A stretch of DNA of 64,000 bases, from assembly GCA_030704615.1 (NCBI GenBank), contig CM060731.1:39432001-39496000 (forward strand), read 5' to 3'. The translations under genes were made by a program, and so were the position numbers. Of this stretch, positions 1 to 16,266 are shown in pieces. How positions within the stretch are numbered: position 1 is the stretch's first letter; every line of letters starts with the position of its first letter. The notes under the pieces are model-generated. The model was not told where the DNA came from. It made no database searches and saw nothing but the letters and a program-made list of their open reading frames with translations. The DNA is from Takakia lepidozioides. Its lineage: Eukaryota; Streptophyta; Takakiopsida; Takakiales; Takakiaceae.

Positions 1-1145
1 GAAGAACATAAGTTTCAGCTAATGCCTCATGTTGGAATGGTGACGACCACAGTGGCAATGTGCAGGTTGGCTGTGAACTTTGATCCAAATTAACAGAAGG
101 AAACTCACATACTCTTTCAATTACCTCCTTTGGCAGCTATTGTGAGATTGCAATTTTCGAGTTACCTGGATGTTCAATGTACAGTGACCCCTTCTGCCTT
201 CGTGAAAAGCCAAGCGACTACTCTAATCACTGCCTTTGTTCGTCTATCACTTACCAGAACTCTCTTACATGACTCGGACCTGGGAAAGTCGCCGCGAGAA
301 CGCCAATGAACAAATAATTGTACAAAACAAGGAAACTTCCAGTAACATGTGCATACTGAGAATTTGTCTAGAGTACATTATCCATCCACACTTCCCAAAG
401 TAGCAGTTTCACACAGTCTCTACTTACTAACTTAACGCCTGGTTGAGTTCTCTTTTGCCAAAACCTCTCCTATCCAATAACCATCAAGGTCTTAGAAGTC
501 ATTAGTCATGTGCAATTGTATGAGTGCAAGTTCCATGTACTGCCTGCCAACATTTTAGCATGTTATTGCTTAATGTGGAGGTGAGTTGAGCATGAGTTAC
601 CTCAGAACCCCAACCTAATATTTAAGTTAGAGAATCACTGTGGTTGGTTTGGACACTTTTCTGTAAAAGAAGTAGCAGCTTGTCAAGTTGGCAAATTTCA
701 AATTGCAACATGAAGTTTTGGACAACTGTTGGAACACAACTTCCACAATGATCCGTAACTTTCCTGCTGTTGAGGATCCCACACAAATTTGCAACACTCC
801 CCTTTCTGAGAGTACAGTTTTGGTACTGATACAGAATGAATAGTAGAAATAATAAATGCCATAAGATTACATGCTCTCACCAAATGCGTACTTTGGTGCT
901 GCTTCAATGCAGGAGCATGGTGGGTAGTCCAAACTGAAAACCCACCGAGAGGGGGTTGTGCATTATATCATAAGAAGCCAGCTTGCCGTACAGTCGAAGA
1001 CGGTTTGAGGTCAGGCTGTATTCAGATCACCGACTGATTCTCCTGCAATGGGGATCCCAACATAAGCCATGTAGCAATATCAGTTTCTCAACCCTTCCCG
1101 GATTCTCATTGACACACACAAATGCTTACGTGGTAGAAGGCACTT
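1..1145. other. Flank downstream of beta-amylase, no gene seen
   Basis: No coding region or RNA gene could be supported here. The stretch lies 3' of the beta-amylase gene, so it may hold its last short exon and 3' UTR: a strong splice donor at 1321 implies one more exon downstream, but I could not place it. Confidence 0.5.
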
Positions 1146-5055
<3,910 letters not shown>

Positions 5056-6770
5056 CGTGTCCCGAGAGCACACAGTGGAAATGATTGACACAAAAGCTGT
5101 CTTCTTTTTGTCTGGTGGAGAATCACCGCATCCCCCCTTCACAGAAATTTCTTCCAAATCTTCTTTTTACCCACAGCCTCCGAGGAGGAATCCTGCGTGA
5201 GTAATGCAGTAAAGGAACTTTATAACTCCCACACACAAATCGACAGGTCCCAACGCGATGGCAGGCCCCACTCCGCACAGGAGCGACGAGAGAGAAACTG
5301 CGAGACTATCGTGAGTAATTTTCCACACAGGATAGATCGATGAATAACAGAAAACATTCATCCGACTCATCCAGTTGGCATAGAGCTATCAGCCACTAAG
5401 GTAGTGCCACGCCCGACAGCACGTGTCAGTAATCTAGCTTAGAGAATACACACCGGCCACGTGTTTGGCTGCCATGAGGGCATATTTGCGGGACCCAGCA
5501 GCAATGGGTGGTTCCCCGAATCCCTTCTGCGTCTTCATCGGCACGGCAGATGTGCCCTCGCTGGATCGATCCGCCCGACTGTCTCGAAGTCTGATATATT
5601 CATCGAAGGACTTCAGATTTGTTTCCTTATCTGGAAATTGTTGCGATGTAGTGGAGGTTCTCGATATCTCTCTGTTGGTCGAGTTGCGCAAGCCTCAGAT
5701 GAGCGGCCTACACTTTTCGCAGGCCAGAGAACTGTCCGAGCAATCTGCATGGCTGGAGTACTACTAGTGTGTTGCTTTCTTAGAGCCGTACGAGTGCTTG
5801 CTGGGCAACGTCTGTTCTCTATGGTCATGTGCATCAGAAGCATCATGCAGTAGGATTCACAGAGGCATAATTTCCCGGATGTTGTCGAATGTAGTCTGTC
5901 CAATGTTGTTTGCAGTCGCAGGTTCATCAAAGCACTCATAGTCTGGCAGGTCGGTGTTATATCGTAATAGAAATTCACGTAGTTACGTGACTGTAAACTT
6001 CGACGTTGGAAAATAGAACCCGAACCTACTACTCGACTGGCCGTGAGGCTGGTTTGTGCAGAGGCACAGACTGCAGTTGCGTGCTTTCCAGTCGGTCCTT
6101 TGTACGCAGCATGGGGACCCAGTTTATATTTGTTTCTGGATTCGCTATGATCCAGTACTGGGCACCTCAGAAACCTAGGCGAAACCTTTCCATTGGACGT
6201 GATGATGTTAGGGATTATGCAAGATGCTTGAGGTCCTCTTGTGTTGCTCAGCAGCCCCTCTGGCTTAACTGTTTGTTGTCCTGGACATTGGTTGACCAAT
6301 TCTAGATTAGTGAGTCTCTCATCAATTCACTCATTTTTGCAACCTCTTCAGTATACTCTCCAATTTAATCGGATCCACTCTACTTTACAGATATCACTCT
6401 CGCTGCTTAAGATCTGCTCGTCCCATCACAGTTAAAAGTTGACGGTTTCTTCTTATTGTTGTACAATTGTTGTACCATACAAGATTTTTCAATGTTCATA
6501 TTGTACACATCAAAGTCTGAAAGAATTTGTGCATGAGGCATGTGGTATGCTTCGCAGCTCCATCTTGAGATTTTCAGAAGAGTATGGATTGCCCTAGTAT
6601 GTAGAGTAATCAACTGATGTGAGTTGTTTAAGGCATAAGAGCCCACAAGACTATGCATTGACTTTTGAGGATCTTAGCCCTAGAGCGACCTCCTCTAAAG
6701 TGCTTAAACTGAAGCCTTTTCAAATCTTGATTACTTTCTTCCTCACAAGCTTATGTAGATTGTCTGTAGT
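5056..6770. other. Upstream region of beta-amylase, no gene seen
   Basis: The promoter and 5' leader of beta-amylase should lie in the first few hundred bases. Open frames here lack an ATG, a family match or splice support, so none is annotated. Confidence 0.4.
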
Positions 6771-6772
6771 GT

Positions 6773-7285
6773 CTACAATAGAGGTACATGCACAATTCCC
6801 TTGATAGATTTGAAGAGAGAGTCTCTTTGGTGAGAGAACCCCGGACAGTGTATCAGAAAATGAGTATTGTCTTCGGATTGCCCACACAACGGGCAATTGC
6901 ACTCTCCCTCTCCTCTCTGCTTATGTTTGATGTTCAAAGGTAGGCTTCCTGCCCTGAGTTTAAATTTCAGTCTAGGGCCGAGAGTAGGTAGACCCTTGAG
7001 GTCATCCAAGATGTCCTCCCCCATGTCACTAACTGGAAACAAGTTCAGGGAAGTTTTTTGCCTAACTTCATTTTCATCATATAATCTCATGGCAACAGAC
7101 ATGGTTGGACACTACAGCCTTTGAGTCAGATTTATCAAGCAAGGTCAAGACTTGTGGTTCCAGGTCCAGGTCCTTGAGAATCTCTTCTACTGTCTTCTGC
7201 CATGACTTAGCCTATTTGACAGGTCGGTGGGCGGTCCTGATTCAAAGATATAGAGTCGATTAACTTAGGATATCTGGTGTTGGAC
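6773..7285 (-). mobile_element. LINE ORF2 C-terminal fragment
   Basis: The translated minus strand matches, with frame breaks, the LINE copies at 14-16 kb: the run [18 protein letters not shown], the [18 protein letters not shown] segment and the Cys/His cluster [19 protein letters not shown] typical of the tail after reverse transcriptase in plant-type LINEs. The sense-upstream flank near 7320-7380 is GA-rich on the minus strand. It is a dead fragment that lacks the end of the ORF. Confidence 0.8.
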
Positions 7286-7289
7286 ATAT

Positions 7290-10000
7290 GATGCAACTGA
7301 CCCCACACCCTAACCTCCCCCCCCCACCCATTTTTTTTCATTGTTGCCCCCTCTCTCCCTCTGTCTCCCTCTCTACTGGGAATTGGCAGTTTGCTTCAGT
7401 GTTGACTTCTTGTTTTCTCATCCTCTATCAGGTTTTTTCATCCATACCGGATGAGCCACCAGGATGGACACTGAATTTGTAAGCCTCATGAAACAGGCCA
7501 GTCAAGCCGAGCTGCGCATCGGCGGCAGAACGACAAAGGCCAGAACGCAAGCTGTAGCATGTCAAGCCAGGGGCAGTCGGGTTGAAATTGGGGCTGCAAA
7601 CAGCAGCCACTTCACAGCGCACAAACCCATAAGTCTCCTCGGCCCATATCCCAATCTGCATGCTCAAGAAACTTCAAAGTAGGTGAGGATCCTCACCTGG
7701 TCCCATCACAAACCCCAACAAAAACCAACAGGTTAGTGAGGATTGTGGAACCCCAGGTGAATCACAAACCCTCACACTTGTCAAAAGCAAGAGAAAGAGA
7801 TAAGAACATGAGAATCCTTGAACTCCAAAGGCACCTTAAGCGATTGGGGAAGAGGGTTATGCGCCATCACCACCCGCAGCAAGCCGCCTCCACAAAGCAC
7901 ATAAGTAATGAAGCAAAGCAGACACAATCGTAAGACACAATCGTAAGACACTAGAAAGGAGGGAAAGAACTTCCCATCATAAGCATCCTTGCTAAGCACA
8001 GAAAAAGCCAGAGGAGGGAAGATGCCACTGCATTCATAGCGGTGTTTCCCGCTGCAAGAGAGACAATGCGTCGCCTTCGCGCCCCCCCCAGGCGCTTGTC
8101 CAGCATGGGTACGACACCACAAACGGGGCAGCCACCGAAGCACGTCCGCCATAACACTCTCCCTGCGAGCTCAGAAGCACATCGCGTGCTTCTGACAGCG
8201 GGCGAGACGACATAGAGTTGTCCCCCGATTATTCATCCATCGATGAAAAATAGTAAGACGCATCCATATATCCTGATGGATTTCATCCGCAGCAAGGTTA
8301 AAAATAGGTTTTGGGGTAGGGGTAAGGGTTTCCACCGTAATTAATCATAATTAGGGATAGTAAAGATCAATTCCAAGCCATAATCACATCATCTATAGAC
8401 AGGTCACTCGTGTCCAGATGATAAAGTAGGGAATATCATCCATGGCAGCGTCTTGCTTCCATCTAGGTAATTCTATCATTCCTCACCAGACCATCCGATA
8501 TGGATAAAAAGAGTCAATAAAAGAGGAATGAAAAATTATCACCCTGGTGGTTTTTCATCCAGTACTGATGGAAAAACAGGATGTTGTTGGCAACCTCCAT
8601 AGAGGTAATTCTTTTCTTCCATGGTGACTCATCCAGTATGGATGAGAGTCAATGAAGGAGGAATGAAAAGGCCAAAAGAACCATCTGCTTGTGATAAGAA
8701 CCTCATCTTGACCACCAACGTAGATGTAAACAGTACTTCAAGGAACCAATTACTACCAGAAGACCTGCATTGCATCCACATCGCAAAGCTAAGGAACAAT
8801 TCAGGCATTTTTACAGCTACTCTCCATTCAATCGATATTCGAATGAGGATGCTCACCTAATTTTCGTATCCTTTTCATTCCGACACCACAGACCCGGCTT
8901 CCTACCTCAATGCTGTTTTCACTCGCCCTGAGAGGTTCAGCATCTACATCAGATGATTGAAATCATGACAATAATCACCTCTTCCACATTCATATTCACG
9001 TGTCCACACGTTGAGCTAGCCAGGCTCGGCAGGTCCTCGGTGGCCCTCTCGATCTTAAAGCATAGCCCACATTTGGAAACAGCTTGAAGTGCTATTTTAT
9101 CAATCATAGGGATCTATAAATGTTTCCTCAAACAACACATTTGAAGACTGCATAAGACCTTAAAGATATCCTGCACCCTCAAAGGGTCTAGCGATAATCC
9201 CCTTAACAATGAGTTGATCGAGCAAGCTGCTTGCAGTGCATGCTCATTATGGAAGGCAGTCAACAATGTCTTCAGATACCGATAATTTGAACTATTATAC
9301 TTCTACTTCAAAGAGGTGTTTTTATTTTATTTTTTAAATGGAAAGGGGAACCTCAAGTGTAAATCGTACAAGGAAAACATAACCTTGTGGGTGCCATAAG
9401 GCTTAAGTTATAAGGTAAAGGAAATTTCCAAGGAGCCACAATATGATGAAATCCTGTAGTACAGCTTTATTTACATGAGGTATTTAGAAAAACCCCAAAA
9501 CCTGGGAAATGACAAAGAGAGGAAGAGTAGCAAGCTAAACTGATCAAACTATTCAAACTGATCAGGCATCCCAACCTTCTGCCTGAAGCCACACGGGCTG
9601 CACAACAACTAAAGGAGCTAACATCGACCACAAAGGGCTGCCAGAAAACCAGGGCCCACACCGGGCAAATACCCCACCAAACACTCCCAGAGCGAGAACA
9701 AATAGCCAGTCTCTCTAGAAGGAAAATAATCAGGAAGCAGCTGAGGCCAAAGGCAATAGCCTATCCGTGAAGTGCTCACAAAAATCCTGCGCTTTCTCTC
9801 CGATCCTCGTGAATCGACAAGGACCGACAGCCTAGAACAAACTCCAAGGGGAGAGCAGATAGCTAGCAGGACAGACACGAACGAGCGTCCATTTACAGGA
9901 TTCCTGTTTTTCACGATGATGACGCCAACTTATGTCATTGTCTAAATCCACATGTGAGTTCCAAGATTGGAGACCCTCTTGCTGCAGTCGGGAATGCAAC
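7290..10000. other. Intergenic DNA, no gene seen
   Basis: No supportable coding frame. Part of it (8222-8660) is rich in the GGATGAA/TTCATCC motif listed separately. Around 9310 a T-rich tract precedes repeat-like sequence that I could not classify. Confidence 0.4.
8222..8660. repeat. Cluster of TTCATCC/GGATGAA motifs
   Basis: Many copies of CATCC and GGATGA occur here in both orientations. The same motif is clustered at 11610-11750, 34780-35110, 60960-61010 and 62420-62500. It may be a subterminal repeat of one transposon family. Confidence 0.45.
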
Positions 10001-10747
10001 TCAAAGTTGGAACATGTGCAGGTCGGCGGGGTGTAAATACTTATCAAGTTCAGCGTAGGAGTTGAAGAGTATGGGTATATCCGGCAGCGAAGGTAAAGCT
10101 GTTGGTTCCAAAGCCCGGCCATGATCAGTGTTCCAAGCTGAATCAACCTCATCCTCATCATCTGACCATGCATCCTCAGTGGAGTAGCACTGCATATTTA
10201 CAGAAGCTTCACTTATTGTCGGGCCGCCATCAAGATTCCAGTCATAGTCGGTTTGCGCAAATCCACACTCGGAGGATACCTTGATCGATGCATACGAAAT
10301 TGTTTCAATATCAACTTTAGTGTCCTGATCATCTGACCATCCAATGATCACGGAACCCTCACCCTCCAGCTTGGTGAAGTGGTGCATGCTTATAGAAGCT
10401 TCACTTGTTGTAGGCCTATCACCAACAATCCAGTCATCGGTTTGGCCAAATCCACCCTGCAGCCGGTTCGCAGCCATAAAAGCTTTCGCTGAGGGTAGAA
10501 AAAAGGCCGACGAGGGTGCTACTTCAGACGCCCCACTAGAAACGGGATGACCAATGATCAACTTCCTCTTCTTTGCAGACTTCACGACAATCATATTTGC
10601 AGCTTCACTTGTAGTAGGCCCATCACCAACAATCCAGTCATGGGTTTGGCCAAATCCACCCTCCAGCAGGTTGGGAGCCATAAAAGGTTCCGTTGAGGGT
10701 GCAGAAAAGGCCGACTTCCTCTTCTTCGCAGACTTCCCGAAAATCAT
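10001..10747 (-). CDS. Unrecognised protein with internal repeats and basic KSAKKRK motifs
   Basis: I do not recognise this protein. From ATG 10747 the frame is open for 248 residues. It starts MIFGKSAKKRK, a nuclear-localisation-like basic cluster, which recurs about 50 residues later as VVKSAKKRK. A second repeated block, GGFGQTxDWIVGDxPTTSEA, occurs twice nearly unchanged and once degraded (GFAQTDYDWNLDGGPTISEA). The C-terminal third is acidic (DAWSDDEDEVDSAW) and ends LHPADLHMFQL. Frame-conserving repeats and an absence of stops argue for a real or recently active coding exon. The frame stays open above the ATG without another ATG, so an upstream exon is possible. No neighbour suggests a function. 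Confidence 0.5.
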   Translation of the reverse strand: MIFGKSAKKRKSAFSAPSTEPFMAPNLLEGGFGQTHDWIVGDGPTTSEAANMIVVKSAKKRKLIIGHPVSSGASEVAPSSAFFLPSAKAFMAANRLQGGFGQTDDWIVGDRPTTSEASISMHHFTKLEGEGSVIIGWSDDQDTKVDIETISYASIKVSSECGFAQTDYDWNLDGGPTISEASVNMQCYSTEDAWSDDEDEVDSAWNTDHGRALEPTALPSLPDIPILFNSYAELDKYLHPADLHMFQL

Positions 10748-12745
10748 ATTTGCAGCGGGCAGTTCAGTATTCAAAGAGTGGAAGAGAAGAGGAGTAATTT
10801 GGACAGAAACTATAAAGTACTCTCGAAGTCTGATTCTGATGAAAACCACGCTAAATTCTTACACGAATCTCTATGAGGTGTGTATAGCGAGTGGCCACAT
10901 ACAAAAAGCCTCCTGCTTTTAGCTCCTGACGATCGCAGAAATGGATGCTGATGGAAATGACTTCAAATGCTAGCGAGCACTTGTATGCGGGTCGCAGCAG
11001 ATTCTTACAGCCACACTAGGAAAAGTCCTATCTGCATGTATCGGCAGCAGCCGTGGGAAACAGTGAATATAAAGAGAGAGTCCTGCCCTTGAGAAAGCCG
11101 TTTATATTTAGAAGAGCCCCAACTTTTTCCACTCTGAGTCAGGCCACTAAAAGTAAAAGTAAATGCAAAGTAAGGGTAAGTCTTTCTCAACGATGAACTA
11201 ATTCGTCACAGGTTTCCTGTTTCGTTCGTCGCTTGCCTCGGCCCCAACCTGAGAGGACCAAAAACTGACGCTTTTTTTTCTTTATCTTTTTCCCTTTTTT
11301 TTTAAAAAATAAAGGGAAACACCTGGGAGCGACAGCTCACAAATCAGGCCCCTTGATAGAGAGGAGAAAATAACCTCTTTCACGGTAACCCGCCATGAGG
11401 CGTAGGAAATGGGGCACCACCCAGGAACCATACCACACCCGTCAGTAGCAAGATTTGATCCCAGAATCGTCTGGGTAGCACTCAGTGCACTTAACCAACT
11501 GAGCTACTGACTGCTGGTTCCTATTTGTTTCTTAAAGGGAAAACACCTGGGAGCGACAACTCACGAATCAGGCCCAGCGTTTTTTTTGGAAATCAGAGTT
11601 TTGCAGAAAATAGTCGTACATTCTGTTCATCCATTGAAATTAGGATAGAATCATCCACATCCGTACTTTCATCTGTTTATGTCATCCATATTTGGAAAAT
11701 TCATCCATTATTTGTTTTTATTTGGAGCAGCTTGGCGATTTCATCCATGAAAAAACAGGGAATTTGTAACAGAATATTCCCGCCCTTTTTGGGGCCGAAA
11801 TCTGGCGAAAATTCGCCAATAAATAGAATGAATAGACTCCGTCGAAATAAATGGACTGTTTCTGCTGGACGGAATGAATAGACTCCTTGTTTCTTTTCAT
11901 GAGTGCGGTCTTCCTTCATGATGTCATCGTCCACAGTCTATTTTCAGCATGTGCTGGTGTTCATCTTCAATACCATTTTGTGCTGTGATGAGGTGCTGTG
12001 TCTTCATTCTTTGTCTTTCTTCTCCACATCAGTCTGTTTCCAGCATACAAAAGGGGAAAGAGAGACTCAGTCATTGTTAGAGAGTGAGTCCCTTGCATTC
12101 GTTGGCTAGGGGGCCTTCAGGGATGCCATTCAAATTAGGTAATAACCCCAAACACTTCGTGGTTTCCTTTTTGGGTTACCTGTGTTGTATGTATCCCGGC
12201 ATTGGATCCAGGCTCGGAATTATCTTTGGAACAATTGAGCAGAAACGAAGGTTCTCGGGGCAAAGAAGCAAGAAAGCGCACAGCATCGTTGGACAAGGCC
12301 GATAGTTCGTACATCTGCACGTAGGTGAGCGATGGAGCATGGAACAGTGCTGGTCGGGGTTCTTTAAAGATCCTTCGCAAGGGTGGGACAGTAGCCTTGA
12401 CTGAATTGTACCCCTAGTAGTTGAATGAAGTTAGCAAAATCAGAAATCAAAAGTTCACGAGGCCAAAATTTTGTTTTGACTGGCATGGGAGCAACAGTCA
12501 GTGGCAGCAAGCCAGCAATGCTTCATACCTTCCATACAGTCTCTCAGATCAGTTCTTTTTGAAAACACTACTGGCCTGGATATGATGGGCTATGTATCTG
12601 CTGGACCTGACCACTGCCTATGGTTTGAGCTATGGTTCCTACTGTACAAGAATTTGCAAATCAGTGTGTACCCTTGGAAGAAGATAAAACTGTGTAAACA
12701 TGTTGAGGAAGACTTCACAACACCCTCCTTTGCTAACATCCAATA
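10748..12745. other. Intergenic DNA between repeat protein and CBL gene
   Basis: No coding gene is supported. It contains the SINE candidate at 11344-11534 and a TTCATCC-rich stretch at 11610-11750. The CBL 3' UTR should lie just below 12745. Confidence 0.4.
11344..11534 (-). mobile_element. tRNA-derived SINE candidate flanked by direct repeats
   Basis: On the minus strand the segment holds a tRNA-like head: TAGCTCAGTTGGTTA (Pol III A box) followed about 40 bases later by GGGATCAAATCTTGC (B-box-like), bracketed by CAGTCAG and CTGACGG that could pair as an acceptor stem. The anticodon arm does not fold, so it is not a functional tRNA. Near-identical direct repeats containing CACCTGGGAGCGACA lie on both sides (about 11310-11343 and 11533-11573). 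Confidence 0.5.
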
Positions 12746-15700
12746 TTAAGAGGCTGTGTCCTCCACTTCAGAATGAAAGACGAAACTAGGAAAGGTTGTT
12801 GTAATGTCCCTGCATAGTAGAGATGACCAGATTAGTGCTAGGCCTATAGCAAGACCCACATTCTGGGGTATAATGGGGCAACTGCCCGAGAAGTGAAAAA
12901 AATTTAACAGCAGGGTCAACACAAGTCAGTAATCATTTACCAAACCCAGATCAACGAATAGCTACCAACTGGACTGATTATACCTTTCTCTTGGTTTACT
13001 ATGTATAGATCATATTCAGGATATCACACCATGAAAAAAATTGCTCTGAAAACATAGTCTGAGTTTACTCCATTTGCAAGAAGTGTATAGCTCGAATGAA
13101 CATTAACATGGACAACTCCATGGTGAAAGGAGAGAGAGATACAGAGAGAGTACTTCAGGTAAGGGAGAGTCATGTTCTTCATGAGAGACGGGTGGTGCAA
13201 CACCAAGTTACGCCACTCCTCTTTGTCAATCCGACCGTCATGTTCTTTGTTCATGTACCAAGCAACTCTGCCAAAGGTACGGAAATGTACTGAAGGGGAT
13301 GTGAGATGAAAGACAGAGGTAACAAGAAAAAACCTCAAGGAAAGACACAAGGAAAAGAAACAACGAAAACAAGAAACCAGAAAGAATGATATCTCATCAC
13401 TAAGAGAGTCAATCCAAGAGAAAGAAACAAATCAACTACATCAAATGTAGCAGTGACCAGCTATCATAACCCCCCACTGACTTCATCAGTTCCTGACAGA
13501 GAGTGCAAGCATCGTGAATATGTGTGTCAATGCAGACTCAGCAGTTTTAGCATTCCAATAATAGCAAAAAACACAAGAAAAGAAGAGGGAAGGATGTACT
13601 CGTAAGATGTGCTCTACTGTAGGCTTGTGGCGATAGATCCCATACACCACCTTTGTGGGGGACTCAATTTAGTAGTGGGACTCACCTTGATATAAAGAAA
13701 GAGAGAGAATAAACCCATAAGACGTTGTTTGCTGTAGCCTTGTGACCCCGCACCCAGTTTGGGCGGAACTAAACCAGAAACTACCTTTGTGAGGGGGGGG
13801 GGGAGAGAGAGAATGTACTCATAAGACGTTGTTTGCCGTAGCCTTGTGGCCATTGACCCCGCGCTCAGTTTGAGTGGAACACAAAGGGACAGAACCTACC
13901 TCTGTCAGGGGCTGACGTTCATAGTAAGACTTACCTTGGTATAAAGCATTGATCCAGGTTTTCCAGATATCCTCTAGAAATCCCTTCACACAAGCATCAA
14001 TCTGCTGTGTGTGGTGAGAGAGAGAGATTGTACTCATAAGACGTTGTTTGCCGTAGCCTTGTGGCCATTGACCCTGCGCCCAGTTTGAGCGGGAACAAAA
14101 GGAACAGAACCTACCTCTGTCAGGGGCTGACGTTGGTAGTAAGACTTACCTTCATATAAAGAATTAATCCGGGTTTTCCAGATATCCTCTAGAAATCCCT
14201 TCACACAAGCATCAATCTGCTGTGTGTGATTTGCCCAAAAACTAGGCCTCAGGAGGGCCTGGGCTTTTGGCTCAGCCTTGAGACTTTCAAAGTTGGTAAA
14301 CAGAGGTACAGGCACAATTCCCTTGATAGAGTTGAAGAGAGCGTCTCTTTGGTGAGAGAACCCCGGACAGTGTATCAGAAAATGAATACTGTCTTCAGAT
14401 TGCCCACACAACGGGCAATTGCACTCTCCCTTTCCTCTCTGCTTCTGTTTGCTGTTCAAAGGTAGGCTTCCTGCCCTGAGTTTAAATTTCAGTCTAGTGC
14501 CGAGAGTGGGTAGACCCTTGAGGTCATCCAAGATGTCCTCCCCCATGTCACTGACTGGAAACAAGTTCAGGGAAGTTTTCTGCCTAACTTCATTTTCATC
14601 AGACAATCTCATGGCAACAGACATGGCTGAGGACACTACAGCCTCTAAGTCAGATTTATCCAGCAGGGTCAAGACTTGCGGATCCAGGTCCAGGTCCAGG
14701 CCCTTGAGAATCTCTTCTACTCTCTTCTGCCAGGACTTAGCCTGTTTGACAGGGCGGTCCTGTTTCCAAGATATAGAGTCGATTAACTTAGGATATCTGG
14801 TGTTGGGCATATGTTGCAGCTGACCCCACCATCTGACCTTGAATTCATCGGTCGGGAGCTTAAGGATGGAATGCCAAACTCACCCCGAACAGCCACATTG
14901 GCTGTTTGGAGCATGCTGACATACACTCCTTAAGCACCCCCACTTGAATGGATTCTAGAGACTTAGCCTGGTTGGAGTTATCAACCCATATAGCAGATCC
15001 GTACTCCAAGGCAGGTCTAATAACGCGACAAAGCATGGTTTTCTTAACCTCAGAGTTGACCCCTCTGCAGTGGAAAAGAGATTGTACTCATAAGACGTTG
15101 TTTGCCGTAGCCTTGTGGCCATTGACCCCGCGCCCAGTTTGAGCGGGACCAAAAGGGACAGAACCTACCTCTGTCAGGGGCTGACATTGGTAGTAAGACT
15201 TACCTCCATATATAGAATTAATCCGGGTTTTCCAGATATCCTCTAGAAATCCCTTCACACAAGCATCAATCTGCTGTGTGTGATTTGCCCAAAAACTAGG
15301 CCTCAGGAGGGCCTGGGCTTTTGGCTCAGCCTCGAGACTTTCAAAGTTGGTAAACAGGGGTACAGGCACAATACCTTTAATAGATTTGAAGAGAGCGTCT
15401 CTTTGGTGAGAGAACCCCGGACAGTGTATCAGAAAATGAATACTGTCTTCAGATTGCCCACACAACGGGCAATTGCACTCTCCCTTTCCTCTCTGCTTCT
15501 GTTTGCTGTTCAAAGGTAGGCTTCCTGTCCTGAGTTTAAATTTCAGTCTAGTGCCGAGAGTGGGTAGACCCTTGAGGTCATCCAAGATGTCCTCCCCCAT
15601 GTCACAGACTGGAAACAAGTTCAGGGAAGTTTTCTTCCTAACTTCATTTTCATCAGACAATCTCATGGCAACAGACATGGCTGAGGACACTACAGCCTCT

Positions 15701-16210
15701 AAGTCAGATTTATCCAGCAGGGTCAAGACTTGCGGATCCAGGTCCAGGTCCTTGAGGATCTCTTCTACTCTCTTCTGCCAGGACTTAGCCTGTTTGACAG
15801 GGCGGTCCTGTTTCCAAGATATAGAGTCGATTAACTTAGGATATCTGGTGTTGGGCATATGTTGCAGCTGACCCCACCATCTGACCTTGAATTCATCGGT
15901 CGGGAGCTTAAGGACGGAATGCCAAACTCACCCCGAACAGCCACATTGGCTGTTTTGGAGCATGCTGACATACACTCCTTAAGCACCCCCACTTGAATGG
16001 ATTCTAGAGACTTAGCCTGGTTGGAGTTATCAACCCATATAGCAGATCCGTACTCCAAGGCAGGTCTAATAACGCGACAAAGCATGGTTTTCTTAACCTC
16101 AGAGTTGACCCCTCTGCAGTGGAAAAATTTAGTGAGCCCCAGAGCTTTGCCCTTGCCAGTTTGAACAACTTTCCGGATATGTGCATCCCCAATTACAATT
16201 GGAGGAGAAC

Positions 16211-16266
<56 letters not shown>

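Larger units (their letters stand above)
13598..16200 (-). mobile_element. Head-to-tail array of 5'-truncated LINE copies in a CBL intron
   Basis: At least five copies of one LINE 3' region lie in the same orientation. The unit junctions are near 15075, 14025, 13815 and 13690. Copies shrink from about 1.05 kb (15075-16125 and 14025-15074) to about 210, 125 and 93 bp. All share the same sense-strand 3' end (GGCCACAAGGCTACGGC, then CGTCTTATGAGTACA) followed by a short TC/GA run, after which the next 5'-truncated copy starts. The array sits in the intron between the sixth and seventh CBL exons. Confidence 0.8.

Noticed and set aside
5434-5691. 85-codon minus-strand frame upstream of beta-amylase
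   Set aside because: It has no ATG (its first codon is TTG), no family match and no splice evidence; it lies in the expected promoter.
5613-6299. 228-codon minus-strand open frame
   Set aside because: No recognisable domain or repeat structure, and overlapping frames of similar length on the other strand; probably chance.
11440-11530. Functional tRNA gene
   Set aside because: A-box and acceptor-like arms exist, but the anticodon stem does not pair and the T arm is poor.
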